Part shown: positions 8,854-16,606 of the stretch, piece after piece
Layout: each line of letters starts with the position of its first letter
Position numbering within the stretch: the first letter of the stretch is position 1
The notes under the pieces: generated by a model
The model's input: only the letters and a program-made list of their open reading frames with translations
Told to the model about the DNA's origin: nothing
Database searches by the model: none
Translations under genes and position numbers: made by a program
Assembly: GCA_937128475.1 (NCBI GenBank)
Contig: CAKZML010000261.1
Location: 1 to 35,370 of the forward strand
Reading direction: 5' to 3'
Length of the DNA stretch: 35,370 nucleotides
DNA from: an uncultured Chromatiales bacterium
GTDB lineage: Bacteria > Pseudomonadota > Gammaproteobacteria > Steroidobacterales > BM003

Positions 8854-9584
8854 TGCAGTCGTTAAAAAATATTCTTAGACCGTTATTGCAAAGTAGCAAG
8901 GACCTTGCCCCGATTGTCCTGGTGATTGCATTTTTCCAGCTGGCAGTTCTCAAGCAGCCGATACCCAACCTGGGTGGTCTGGTGTTTGGCCTGGTCCTGG
9001 TGATGTTGGGCCTGGCCTTTTTCGTACGCGGGTTGGACCTGGGTCTTTTCCCTCTTGGTGAGGCCATGGCCTACGCCTTCGCAAGGAAAGGCTCCTTGTT
9101 CTGGTTGCTTTGTTTTGCGTTTGCCCTGGGTTTTGGCACTACCGCGGCTGAACCTGCGTTGATCGCCATCGCCGATGAGGCGGCTGCCGTGGCGGCTACT
9201 GGCGGGATGATCGTCGACACCCTCGACTCCCGGGAACAGTACGCCCTGGGCCTGCGTTTTACTGTGGCCCTGTCGGTAGGGTGCGCCATCATGATCGGTG
9301 TCTGGCGAATCCTTAAAGGCTGGCCCCTGCACCTGATGATTGCCTGCGGTTATGTGTTGGTGGTGATCATGACGGCCATTGCGCCCCCGGAGATTATCGG
9401 CATTGCCTATGACTCCGGTGGGGTGACTACTTCCACCATCACGGTACCCCTGGTGACCGCCCTGGGCGTGGGCCTGGCCTCGTCACTGCAGGGCAGGAGT
9501 CCCTTGTTGGACGGCTTCGGCCTGATTGCCTTCGCATCCTTGCTGCCAATGATATTCGTGATGGCCTACGGAATGATTATCTGA
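8853..9584 (+). CDS. DUF1538 family membrane protein, first subunit
   Basis: The start is the ATG overlapping the monooxygenase stop, giving 243 residues. The protein is almost wholly hydrophobic with about six or seven membrane spans. Two conserved glycine/threonine loops stand out: [11 protein letters not shown] (93-103) and [16 protein letters not shown] (186-201). Both are DUF1538 family hallmarks and are shared with the next gene product. The family has no established function that I know. Polar Gly-Thr-Thr breaks inside helices, each near a Pro, resemble the discontinuous helices of ion or solute transporters, so a transport role is inferred. It overlaps the next gene by one base (TGATG), which suggests equal expression of two paralogous subunits. 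Confidence 0.85.
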   Translation: MQSLKNILRPLLQSSKDLAPIVLVIAFFQLAVLKQPIPNLGGLVFGLVLVMLGLAFFVRGLDLGLFPLGEAMAYAFARKGSLFWLLCFAFALGFGTTAAEPALIAIADEAAAVAATGGMIVDTLDSREQYALGLRFTVALSVGCAIMIGVWRILKGWPLHLMIACGYVLVVIMTAIAPPEIIGIAYDSGGVTTSTITVPLVTALGVGLASSLQGRSPLLDGFGLIAFASLLPMIFVMAYGMII

Positions 9585-10411
9585 TGCCCTCCCTGGATCA
9601 AATGCTCGCGGTCTTGTTAAGCACCTTGCGTGACGTGATGCCCATTGCCGTTATCCTGACAGTCTTCCAGGTGTTTGTAATTCGCCGGGCAGTGCCAAAT
9701 CTTGGCCAGGTGCTAGCGGGATTTGTCTATGTAGTGATTGGTCTTACCCTGTTCCTGATTGGACTGGAGCAGGCCCTGTTCCCGGTGGGCAGGACAATGG
9801 CCGGGCAGTTTACCGATCCCGAATTCCTGGGGTTGGCGGGTGCGGAAGGTGGCGAGGCTCATCACTGGATGTCGTACTTGTGGCTATACCTGTTCGCGTT
9901 TTCGATCGGATTCAGTACCACTATCGCCGAGCCTGCTCTGATTGCCGTGGCTCACAAGGCCAACTCCCTGTCTGGTGGAGCCATCGGGCAGACAGGGTTG
10001 CGTATTGCCGTCGCGATCGGGGTGGCGCTGGGAATCACCCTGGGCGTGTATCGCATTGTGATCGGTTTCCCCATTCACTATTTCATCATCGCCGGCTATA
10101 TCGTGGTGGTGGTGCAAACATTCTTTGCGCCCAAGTCCATCGTACCGCTGGCCTATGACTCCGGTGGCGTCACCACCTCCACCGTGACGGTGCCCCTGGT
10201 GGCGGCCCTTGGCCTGGGGCTGGCCGAAAACATTCCCGGTCGTAACCCACTGGTGGATGGCTTCGGGTTGATTGCCTTCGCCAGTCTTTTCCCGATTATT
10301 TCTGTCATGACCTATGCGCAGCTCTCTGAGTGGCGAGCTCGAAGGGTACTGACAAAGAACGCTGATGAATCAAAACCGAACGATGAAGAACGTTCCCAAG
10401 GAGAACAGTAA
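9584..10411 (+). CDS. DUF1538 family membrane protein, second subunit
   Basis: This 275-residue paralogue of the upstream protein has the same order of motifs: FQVFVIRRAVPNLGQV near the N-terminus, GFSTTIAEPAL (109-119), [16 protein letters not shown] (191-206) and [14 protein letters not shown] near the end. It differs by an extra loop of about 16 residues before the first motif (GLAGAEGGEAHH) and a charged cytoplasmic tail (ERSQGEQ). Separate, tightly coupled genes for two unequal copies suggest an obligate heteromer. Its stop overlaps the start of the PII-like gene (TAATG), and AAGGAGAA in its own tail serves as that gene's ribosome-binding site. Function is unknown and a transporter subunit is my inference. 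Confidence 0.85.
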   Translation: MPSLDQMLAVLLSTLRDVMPIAVILTVFQVFVIRRAVPNLGQVLAGFVYVVIGLTLFLIGLEQALFPVGRTMAGQFTDPEFLGLAGAEGGEAHHWMSYLWLYLFAFSIGFSTTIAEPALIAVAHKANSLSGGAIGQTGLRIAVAIGVALGITLGVYRIVIGFPIHYFIIAGYIVVVVQTFFAPKSIVPLAYDSGGVTTSTVTVPLVAALGLGLAENIPGRNPLVDGFGLIAFASLFPIISVMTYAQLSEWRARRVLTKNADESKPNDEERSQGEQ

Positions 10412-10764
10412 TGAGGTTCAAATTAATCATTGCCTTTGTGGAGGACTCCAAGACAAAGGCTATTATGGAAGCTGCCAGGCAGGCAGGTGCGACGGGTTGT
10501 ACCGTGCTAACCAATGCCCGCGGTCAGGGGGTGGAAGAGAAAACCACATTCCTGGGGCTGGCGCTGGAAAGCCAGCGGGACATGGTGCTTATGCTGGTAG
10601 AAGAGCACCGGGCACGTGGAATCCTGGAAGAAATTGCCACCGCTGGGAAATTCGATATGACCCCGGGTACCGGCATCGCATTCCAGGTTGATGTTGAAGA
10701 TGCTTTGGGCGTGTTGCACCAGGCTGAACTGATCGCACCTTCGCTGGAGGAGGCGGAACTATGA
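10411..10764 (+). CDS. PII-like signalling protein linked to DUF1538
   Basis: The protein has 117 residues, the length of GlnB/GlnK, with a PII-type beta-alpha-beta start (MRFKLIIAFVEDSKTKAIMEAARQAGA). The T-loop region is short and reads NARGQGVEEKTTFLG, without the uridylylated tyrosine. The B-loop signature TGKIGDGKIF is replaced by AGKFDMTPGTGIAF (79-91). It is therefore a divergent PII-fold protein, not a nitrogen PII. PII proteins bind nucleotides between trimer subunits and dock on membrane partners (AmtB, SbtA), so this one probably gates the DUF1538 pair; that is inference. It is coupled at both ends, TAATG to DUF1538 and ATGA to the CBS gene. Confidence 0.82.
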   Translation: MRFKLIIAFVEDSKTKAIMEAARQAGATGCTVLTNARGQGVEEKTTFLGLALESQRDMVLMLVEEHRARGILEEIATAGKFDMTPGTGIAFQVDVEDALGVLHQAELIAPSLEEAEL

Positions 10765-11201
10765 GCGAGAATACTCCCACCATCATTGCCGATGTGATGA
10801 ACAATAATTTTGTCCTGGCCCACGGGCTGACGACGGTTTCCGAGGCGCTGCAGATCATGCGCGAGAAGGGCGTGAATTTCCTGATCGTTGACCGGCGGGA
10901 CAAGACTGATGAGTACGGCATCATGCTGGCATCGGATATTGCCAAGAAAGTCCTGGCGAAGGATCGTTCGCCGGATCGCATCAATATTTACGAGCTGATG
11001 TCCAAACCCGTGCTGTTCGTTCGGCCCGGAATGGATATTCGTTACTGCGCGCGGTTCTTCGATCGCTTTGAGATTTCCACCTCCCCGGTCATTTCAAAGG
11101 GACAGATCGTGGGTATCGTGTCGTATAACGACCTGGTGCTCAAAGGCATGGCTCCGTTTACCGGAGAGCGGGCGCCCAGGGATGCGGATTCTGACGACTA
11201 G
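10761..11201 (+). CDS. Two-CBS-domain protein, last gene of the DUF1538 operon
   Basis: This small soluble protein of 146 residues has two CBS motifs: ADVMNNNFVLAHGLTTVSEA to LASDIAKKVL (about 10-68), then YELMSKPVLFVRPGMDI to IVGIVSYNDLVLKGM (about 77-133). CBS pairs (Bateman modules) bind AMP, ATP, SAM or similar ligands and often gate transporters and channels. The gene overlaps the PII-like gene by ATGA, so it belongs to the same translationally coupled operon. No other domain is fused to it. It would be a second nucleotide-type input on the DUF1538 complex; the ligand is unknown. The gene converges on hemY with a 21-bp gap. Confidence 0.87.
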   Translation: MSENTPTIIADVMNNNFVLAHGLTTVSEALQIMREKGVNFLIVDRRDKTDEYGIMLASDIAKKVLAKDRSPDRINIYELMSKPVLFVRPGMDIRYCARFFDRFEISTSPVISKGQIVGIVSYNDLVLKGMAPFTGERAPRDADSDD

Positions 11202-11222
11202 AGGCGGGTGGTGCCGCTGGCA

Positions 11223-12554
11223 TTACGCATCGGCGATGCTCAAGGCCAGCTCCCTACCATTGCGCACACAATCGTTCATGGCGATTCCGCCATAGGCGTT
11301 GGCGCACAGGTGCAGTCCAGGGTGAGTCGCGAGTTGTTCGAATATGCTCGCCACCCGATCAAGGTGCCCCGGCGCATAGCTGGGGATTCCGCGAGTCCAG
11401 CGCTTGATAAAGACAGAATCCGGTTCAGTTTCGATTTGCATGGTCTTTCGCAGCCCGTCACGGGCCAGCTTCAGCAACTGCTTGTCATCCAGTCCTACCA
11501 GCTCAGGATTGCGCTGCCCGCCAATCATGATGCGTATTAACTTGCTGCCGTCGGGGGCCCGATCCGGGAAGATGCTGCTGTCCCACAAGGCGCCCAGAAT
11601 CGGCAGGCCTGCGGCGCTGGTGGTCAACAGGCCGAAACCATTCAAGGGATGGTCCAGTTCTTCATAGCCAAAGCCGACAACCGCGATGGGTGAATAATCG
11701 ATCTTCTGCAATCGGCCGGTCATTTCCGGGTCCAGGCCCGCCAGCATCTCTGCAGCGGCATAGGCCGGGGCGCTGATGATGACCTGGTCAAATTCTTCAG
11801 AACCTTTTTCACTCTTCACCTGGAAACCCACCAGGTCACGGCTGATACCGGTGACGGGCGATCCCAGCCGCCATTCCGCATCAATAGTTTTCTTCAGGTG
11901 TGAAATGAATGAGCCGACGCCGCCACGGAAACTGGTCAGCACGCCGCCTGGTCCGCCACCTTTTTTGCGCTTGGCGATCATTCCCCTGAACAGTCCGCCG
12001 TATTCCTTCTCCAGCGCCACCACCATGGGGAACGCGGCTTGCACCGAAATCTTGTCAGGCGTGGTGGCGTAAATGCCTGCCACCATGGCGCCCAGGAATA
12101 CGTCGGTGAATCCCTTGCCGACCCGGCGGTAGCCGAATTCCTGCAGGGTTTCATCTTTGTCGCTGTCACTTGCCGCAACGAAAAACTCGCCGGCCACGCG
12201 AAGTTTTTCACGCAGGGTCAGTAAACCGGACTTGAGAAACAGCGGTGGTGATTCGGGCAGTCTGTGCAATCCATTGTTGTGGAAAATGAAGCGCTTGCGG
12301 GCCAGGTCCGAACTGGGCAGCAGCAGATGTTCCGCGCCGCTGTCTTTCACCAGTTGCATGCTGTCCGGCTTGTTAGTCAGGAAACCGTTGCCGCCTCCCT
12401 CGAACAGGAATCCGCCAACGTTGACGGTTTGCATGGTCCCGCCAGGACGAGTCTCCGGGTCATAAATGACCAGCGAACAGTCCGGCATTTTCTGCTTCAG
12501 GTAAAACGCCGTGCTCAGGCCGCTGATGCCAGCGCCAACAATTGCTATTTTCAT
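11223..12554 (-). CDS. hemY: Protoporphyrinogen oxidase, oxygen-dependent HemY type
   Basis: A 443-residue FAD enzyme of the amine-oxidase superfamily. The N-terminal dinucleotide motif is IVGAGISGLSTAF (5-17), followed by YDPETRPGGTMQT. RKRFIFHNNGLHRLPESP and the LRVAGEF segment are PPOX-family features. The C-terminal FAD motif reads GLHLCANAYGGIAMNDCV. The enzyme converts protoporphyrinogen IX to protoporphyrin IX in haem synthesis using O2, and is usually peripheral to the inner membrane. Gammaproteobacteria may use HemG, HemJ or HemY, and this lineage would use HemY. It follows ygbA by 39 nt on the same strand and could be cotranscribed with it. Confidence 0.87.
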   Translation of the reverse strand: MKIAIVGAGISGLSTAFYLKQKMPDCSLVIYDPETRPGGTMQTVNVGGFLFEGGGNGFLTNKPDSMQLVKDSGAEHLLLPSSDLARKRFIFHNNGLHRLPESPPLFLKSGLLTLREKLRVAGEFFVAASDSDKDETLQEFGYRRVGKGFTDVFLGAMVAGIYATTPDKISVQAAFPMVVALEKEYGGLFRGMIAKRKKGGGPGGVLTSFRGGVGSFISHLKKTIDAEWRLGSPVTGISRDLVGFQVKSEKGSEEFDQVIISAPAYAAAEMLAGLDPEMTGRLQKIDYSPIAVVGFGYEELDHPLNGFGLLTTSAAGLPILGALWDSSIFPDRAPDGSKLIRIMIGGQRNPELVGLDDKQLLKLARDGLRKTMQIETEPDSVFIKRWTRGIPSYAPGHLDRVASIFEQLATHPGLHLCANAYGGIAMNDCVRNGRELALSIADA

Positions 12555-12593
12555 AATTGAAATTCTACCCCGGGAGGACCGGGCCTCAACAGC

Positions 12594-13016
12594 TTATTCC
12601 TGAGTTTTTTCCTTTGGCTGGCCTTGTTTTTTCATCTGGCGCAGCTCCATTGGGGACGGCGCCTTTCGGAAACCATCCAGGATATGGGTGATTGCCAGGT
12701 AAGGGTGGCGGGTCAGCATGCGTGGTCCGGCATAGCGCATTATTTCACTTGCCCGTTCCTTTTGTGCTTTCTTGTAGCAGTGGATCGGACAGTTCGTACA
12801 GGTGGGCTTTTTTTCCTCGTAGGGGCATTTCGCGAGTCGCTGCTGGGCATAGCCGAGGAACTCCTCGCATTCGGCGCAGATCTTGTCCCTGGTGCCATCG
12901 TGAAACCGGACACAGTACATCCCGACCATCTTGGTCATGGTCAGAAATTCACGTTTCAGTCGTCGTTTTTCCAGTTCCATCCCGGTTCCCGGACCATCCG
13001 ATTTGGGGGCGGCCAT
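12594..13016 (-). CDS. ygbA: YgbA family (nitrous-oxide/NO-induced) protein
   Basis: This is a 140-residue basic soluble protein. The family core is visible: EKRRLKREFLTMTKMVGMYC, ICAECEEFLGYA, PTCTNCPIHCYK and EIMRYAGPRMLTRHP. Cysteines 35, 47, 50, 64, 73, 76 and 80 are arranged as CxxC, C and CxxCx3C, suggesting metal or Fe-S binding, which is inference. The E. coli homologue is induced by nitric oxide through NsrR and helps growth after nitrosative stress. Nothing like an NsrR site is obvious here. An alternative start at residue 13 (MELEKRR) would fit the family start better. Its position beside hemY may link nitrosative stress to haem supply. Confidence 0.85.
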   Translation of the reverse strand: MAAPKSDGPGTGMELEKRRLKREFLTMTKMVGMYCVRFHDGTRDKICAECEEFLGYAQQRLAKCPYEEKKPTCTNCPIHCYKKAQKERASEIMRYAGPRMLTRHPYLAITHILDGFRKAPSPMELRQMKKQGQPKEKTQE

Positions 13017-13195
13017 ATTTTAGACACATTCAAGATAGCAGTTGGGGAAGTGGCCTTCGATAGTGAATATCCGAAGCCCGTGGGTACAAGATGCCTATTT
13101 CATTTTCACCCGGGGCACCGTTGGCAACGCTCTGGAGATAAGCAGCAGGCACCCCAGGAGCTCGTTGCCTGGCCTTGTTTGGACCCAGTCGTCGT

Positions 13196-13996
13196 CTATG
13201 GCCGCCGGAACCGGAATACGAAGCGGTCTGTCTTGCCGCGCATCTCGTCGGAGAAGGTGTGCAGGGTGTGATCGTCCTCCGGGTTGGCCAGGACAGCACT
13301 GCTGGCCTCGAATATGAAGCCGGCTGCGGTGATGTCCGCCTTGGCCAGTTCCGGGTCGATTCGATGCAGGGTTTCACCGGTTTCTGGTGGCGCTCCGGCG
13401 ATTGCTGCGTGATCCACGATGCCCAGCACGGCCCCGGGTTTCATGGACTGGAATAACTGGGCCAGCATGGCGGGTCCATCGATGGCTTCCCAGCCGTTCT
13501 CCGGATCCACGTGGTACACATCGTGATAGCTCATGATCATCAGCACTGCATCGAAGCTGTCCGCGGGCAGGTCCAGCCGGTTGTTCTCGGCGGTGAAACG
13601 AATAACGTTGGGCAACTTTCCAGGCTGGTAGCGCTCCTTGATGGGGTCGGCCAACCAGCTCAGGTAGGGGCTGTTGTTGTGGGCGTGAACCTTGCCATCA
13701 TCGCCGACCACATAGGAAAGCAGCTCAGTGTAGTAGCCGCCGCCGGAGAACATGTCCAGCACTGTCATGCCGGGTTTGATCTGGAAAAACGCCAGTACCT
13801 GGTCCGGCTTGCGGCGCAGGTCGGTCTCCCGGTCAGCATCACTGCGAGCCGGATTGGCAATCGCCGCCTGTATGGGGTTTATCGCCGGGGTCGCGACGTT
13901 TTTAGCGACCGCTGTGTCAGCGCTCGGGGTGCCAGGCTCCTGGGAGCAGCCAGCCATGAATACGGCGGTCATAAATAAGACGGTGAAAAGTCGCAT
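13196..13996 (-). CDS. Predicted lipoprotein with class I SAM-dependent methyltransferase fold
   Basis: The 266-residue product begins with a lipoprotein signal peptide (MRLFTVLFMTAVFMAGCSQ; lipobox Cys17). A short Ala/Pro linker follows. A Rossmann methyltransferase domain then starts near residue 60, with motif I VLDMFSGGGYYTELLS at 79-94 and a motif-IV-like region LMIMSYHDVYHVDPE. The end reads GKTDRFVFRF. SAM is not known in the periplasm, so a lipidated methyltransferase-fold protein is odd. It may bind another ligand or have lost catalysis, though motif I looks intact. GAGGAATGAAGC before the ATG supports the start. The downstream gene ygbA is 179 nt away. Homologous proteins are annotated only as methyltransferases and the substrate is unknown. 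Confidence 0.82.
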   Translation of the reverse strand: MRLFTVLFMTAVFMAGCSQEPGTPSADTAVAKNVATPAINPIQAAIANPARSDADRETDLRRKPDQVLAFFQIKPGMTVLDMFSGGGYYTELLSYVVGDDGKVHAHNNSPYLSWLADPIKERYQPGKLPNVIRFTAENNRLDLPADSFDAVLMIMSYHDVYHVDPENGWEAIDGPAMLAQLFQSMKPGAVLGIVDHAAIAGAPPETGETLHRIDPELAKADITAAGFIFEASSAVLANPEDDHTLHTFSDEMRGKTDRFVFRFRRP

Positions 13997-14075
13997 GCTT
14001 CATTCCTCAATCTGGCCTGCCGGGAAAACTCAGCCTTAGTATGAATCAGAATGGATTTGCGGCGTAGTGTCTTGT

Positions 14076-15980
14076 CTAGCCCGCGGGTTTGCTGCGTTCT
14101 TCCAGTTCAGCCCAGCGCTCGAAACAGGTTTCCAGCTGGGTGTTCACCTCATCAATCCGGGCCAGGGTGGCCTGGATGGCGACCTGGTCCTGCTGGTAGA
14201 AGCTCGCGCCGCTGATCTGGGCGCTCAGGCTGCTCTGCTGTGTTTCCAGCTCTTCGATGGTCTTGGGCAGGGCGTCCAGTTCCCGTTGCTCCTTGTAGGA
14301 GAGCTTGGCGACTTTCTTCACTGGGGCAACTTTTTCGAGCGGCTTTTCTGCCGGTTTGGCAGTGGCGGTCTTTGTGCCGCCAGGTCTGGGACGCTGGCGT
14401 TGCCAGTCGCTATAGCCACCGACATATTCTTCAACCCGGCCTTCGGGAGTGATCACCAGGGAACTGGTGACCACATTGTCCAGGAACTCCCGGTCATGGC
14501 TCACCAGCAGCAAGGTGCCCTGAAACTGGTCGATCATCTCTTCCAGCAGTTCCAGTGTTTCAACGTCCAGGTCGTTAGTGGGTTCATCCATTACCAGCAG
14601 GTTGGCAGGCTGGGTGAAAAGCCGCGCCAGCAACAGGCGGTTGCGCTCACCACCAGACAGGCTTTTCACTGGTGACTGCAGGCGTTCCGGCGGAAACAGG
14701 AAGTCTTGCAGGTAGCCGGCCACGTGTCGTCGGTTGCCTGCCACCATGATGTGCTGGTTGCCGTCCGCCACGTTGTCCATCACCGACTTCTTTTCATCCA
14801 GCTGGGCGCGCTGCTGATCGAAGTAGGCGACCTCCAGCTTGGTTCCCTGGGTCAGGCGGCCGGTGACCGGCTGCAACTGTCCCAGTAGTAACTTCACCAG
14901 GGTGGATTTTCCGGCGCCATTGGGGCCGATAATACCGACCCGGTCTCCACGCATGATCCGGGTGGAGAAGTCGCGGATCACCGGTGTGCCGTCATAGGAG
15001 AAGCTCACGTCCTCGGCCTCAAAGACCAGTTTCCCCGAGGTTTCTCCCGCCTCTACCTGGATTTTCGCGTTGCCGCTGCGTTCACGACGCTGTCGGCGCT
15101 GCTCCCGCATGGCTTCCAATGCCCTGACCCGACCCTCATTGCGGGTGCGGCGGGCCTTGATGCCCTGGCGTATCCAGACTTCTTCCTCGGATAGCCGCTT
15201 GTCGAACAGGGCGTTATGCCTTGCCTCGGTTTCCAGTTGTTCTGCCTTGCCGCGCAGGTAGGCATCGTAATTGCCGGGCCAGGACGTCAGCCGACCCCGA
15301 TCCAGCTCCAGGATGCGGCTGGACATCTTGCGCACGAAGGCTCGGTCATGGCTGATGAATAACAGGGCGCCGGAGTACTCCAGCAGGAATTCTTCCAGCC
15401 AGGCGATGGCCTCGATATCCAGGTGGTTAGTCGGTTCATCCAGCAACAGGATGTCAGGCTCGCTGACCAGGGCCCTGGCGAGCATGGCCCGCCTGCGCCA
15501 TCCACCGGACAAGGAACTGAACAGCACGTCCCCATCCAGTCCCAGGCGGCTGAGCACGGTTTCGACCCGTTGTTCCATTTTCCAGCCGTCGGCCGCTTCC
15601 AGCTCATGCTGCAAGTGAGCCAGCCGGTTAACTTCCTCTGTGCCTGGATTGTGGGCCAGGGACACGGCGGCTTCGTGGTAGTCGGTTAACAGGTCGGCCA
15701 GGCCGGGTAATCCGCCGGCAACCACCTTGAAGACGATGTCATCACTGTCCAGGTCCACTTCCTGGCTAAGTTGTGCGACCCGTATTCCGGGGCGAATCCA
15801 GCAGGTGCCGTCATCGGCGATTACCTGCCCGGAGACCAGGCGCATCATGGAGGATTTACCTTCACCGTTTCGGCCGAGCAGGCACACCCGTTCCCCCCGG
15901 AAAATTTCCAGGTCGGCATTTTCCAGCAGGGGCCGGTGGCCGTAGGCCAGGTTTACCTTATCCAGTCTCAGCAAGGGCAT
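14076..15980 (-). CDS. uup: ABC-F family ATPase Uup
   Basis: This 634-residue soluble protein has two ABC ATPase domains in tandem and no membrane spans. The first has Walker A GRNGEGKSS (37-45), signature LSGGWRRR and Walker B LLLDEPTNHLD. The second has GPNGAGKST, LSGGERNR and LLVMDEPTNDLD. A lysine-rich linker and a C-terminal coiled coil (about 555-634, ELDALPKTIEELETQQ) identify the Uup branch over EttA or YheS. ABC-F proteins act on the ribosome as ATP-dependent factors; Uup is linked to relief of stalling and to transposon-excision phenotypes. The first Walker A has Glu-Gly in place of Ala-Gly, a known variant in this branch. The start codon follows within the usual MPLLRLDKVNLAYG opening. 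Confidence 0.92.
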   Translation of the reverse strand: MPLLRLDKVNLAYGHRPLLENADLEIFRGERVCLLGRNGEGKSSMMRLVSGQVIADDGTCWIRPGIRVAQLSQEVDLDSDDIVFKVVAGGLPGLADLLTDYHEAAVSLAHNPGTEEVNRLAHLQHELEAADGWKMEQRVETVLSRLGLDGDVLFSSLSGGWRRRAMLARALVSEPDILLLDEPTNHLDIEAIAWLEEFLLEYSGALLFISHDRAFVRKMSSRILELDRGRLTSWPGNYDAYLRGKAEQLETEARHNALFDKRLSEEEVWIRQGIKARRTRNEGRVRALEAMREQRRQRRERSGNAKIQVEAGETSGKLVFEAEDVSFSYDGTPVIRDFSTRIMRGDRVGIIGPNGAGKSTLVKLLLGQLQPVTGRLTQGTKLEVAYFDQQRAQLDEKKSVMDNVADGNQHIMVAGNRRHVAGYLQDFLFPPERLQSPVKSLSGGERNRLLLARLFTQPANLLVMDEPTNDLDVETLELLEEMIDQFQGTLLLVSHDREFLDNVVTSSLVITPEGRVEEYVGGYSDWQRQRPRPGGTKTATAKPAEKPLEKVAPVKKVAKLSYKEQRELDALPKTIEELETQQSSLSAQISGASFYQQDQVAIQATLARIDEVNTQLETCFERWAELEERSKPAG

Positions 15981-16123
15981 GACGGGTCTCGTGGGTGAAT
16001 CGCGGCGTGCACTATACCACCGCCGGCAGCGGGTCGGGTGGGTCTGTGAGGGGCAGCGAGGCTCACTTCCTGATACCCTAGCGGCCTCTTTGTACTGAAT
16101 GAAATGAAGGTTTGAGAAATACC

Positions 16124-16519
16124 ATGTCCAACGAAACCAACCAGCCCAGAACCAGTATGGATGCCAGTGACCTGTACCGGGAAGAAATCATCACCGACCG
16201 GAAAATTGGCAGCATTCAGCGCCTGGTCCCCCTTACCGAGGACGGTGAAACTGATCCCGCTCGCCCGGTGCGCTACGTGGGACAGGCCCAGGTCAATACC
16301 CCCGCAGGTCCGTTGCCCCTGAGCTTTGAGATCGAGGCCGAAAGCCTGAAAGAAGCCGTCGAGAAGTTTGGCCCGGCGGCTGAGAAATCCGTTGAAGAGA
16401 CCATGCAGCGGCTGCAGGAAATGCGCCGTGAGCAGGCTTCCTCAATCGTTGTACCCGGTGCCGAAGGCGGCATGGGTGGCATGGGCGGAGCACCCGGCGG
16501 AAAAATTCAGCTGCGCTGA
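16124..16519 (+). CDS. Small conserved hypothetical protein with Gly/Met-rich tail
   Basis: The ATG at 16124 is preferred over the in-frame TTG at 16112. GAAGG lies at 16106-16110, which is a loose spacing for the ATG. The 131-residue soluble protein has no signal peptide or cysteines. The N-terminal half has LYREEIITDRKIGSIQRLVP and a beta-rich stretch (YVGQAQVNTPAGPLPLSFEI). A charged helix follows (LKEAVEKFGPAAEKSVEE). The tail reads GGMGGMGGAPGGKIQL. It looks like a family of marine gammaproteobacterial hypotheticals that I recognise by pattern but for which I know no function. It is monocistronic: the divergent uup gene lies upstream and a strong terminator downstream. Confidence 0.8.
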   Translation: MSNETNQPRTSMDASDLYREEIITDRKIGSIQRLVPLTEDGETDPARPVRYVGQAQVNTPAGPLPLSFEIEAESLKEAVEKFGPAAEKSVEETMQRLQEMRREQASSIVVPGAEGGMGGMGGAPGGKIQLR

Positions 16520-16530
16520 TTTTACTGACC

Positions 16531-16575
16531 AAAAAAGAAGCCGGCCCGTGGAAACAGGCCGGCTTCTGCTTTTTT
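16531..16575. terminator. Bidirectional rho-independent terminator
   Basis: GAAGCCGGCC (16537-16546) pairs with GGCCGGCTTC (16556-16565). An A6 run lies before it and a T6 run near 16570-16575. It can stop the 16124 gene on the plus strand and the 16607 gene on the minus strand, which converge here. Confidence 0.9.
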
Positions 16576-16606
16576 GACGCTAGCAGTTCGCTGACTGCTC
16601 TTGGCG

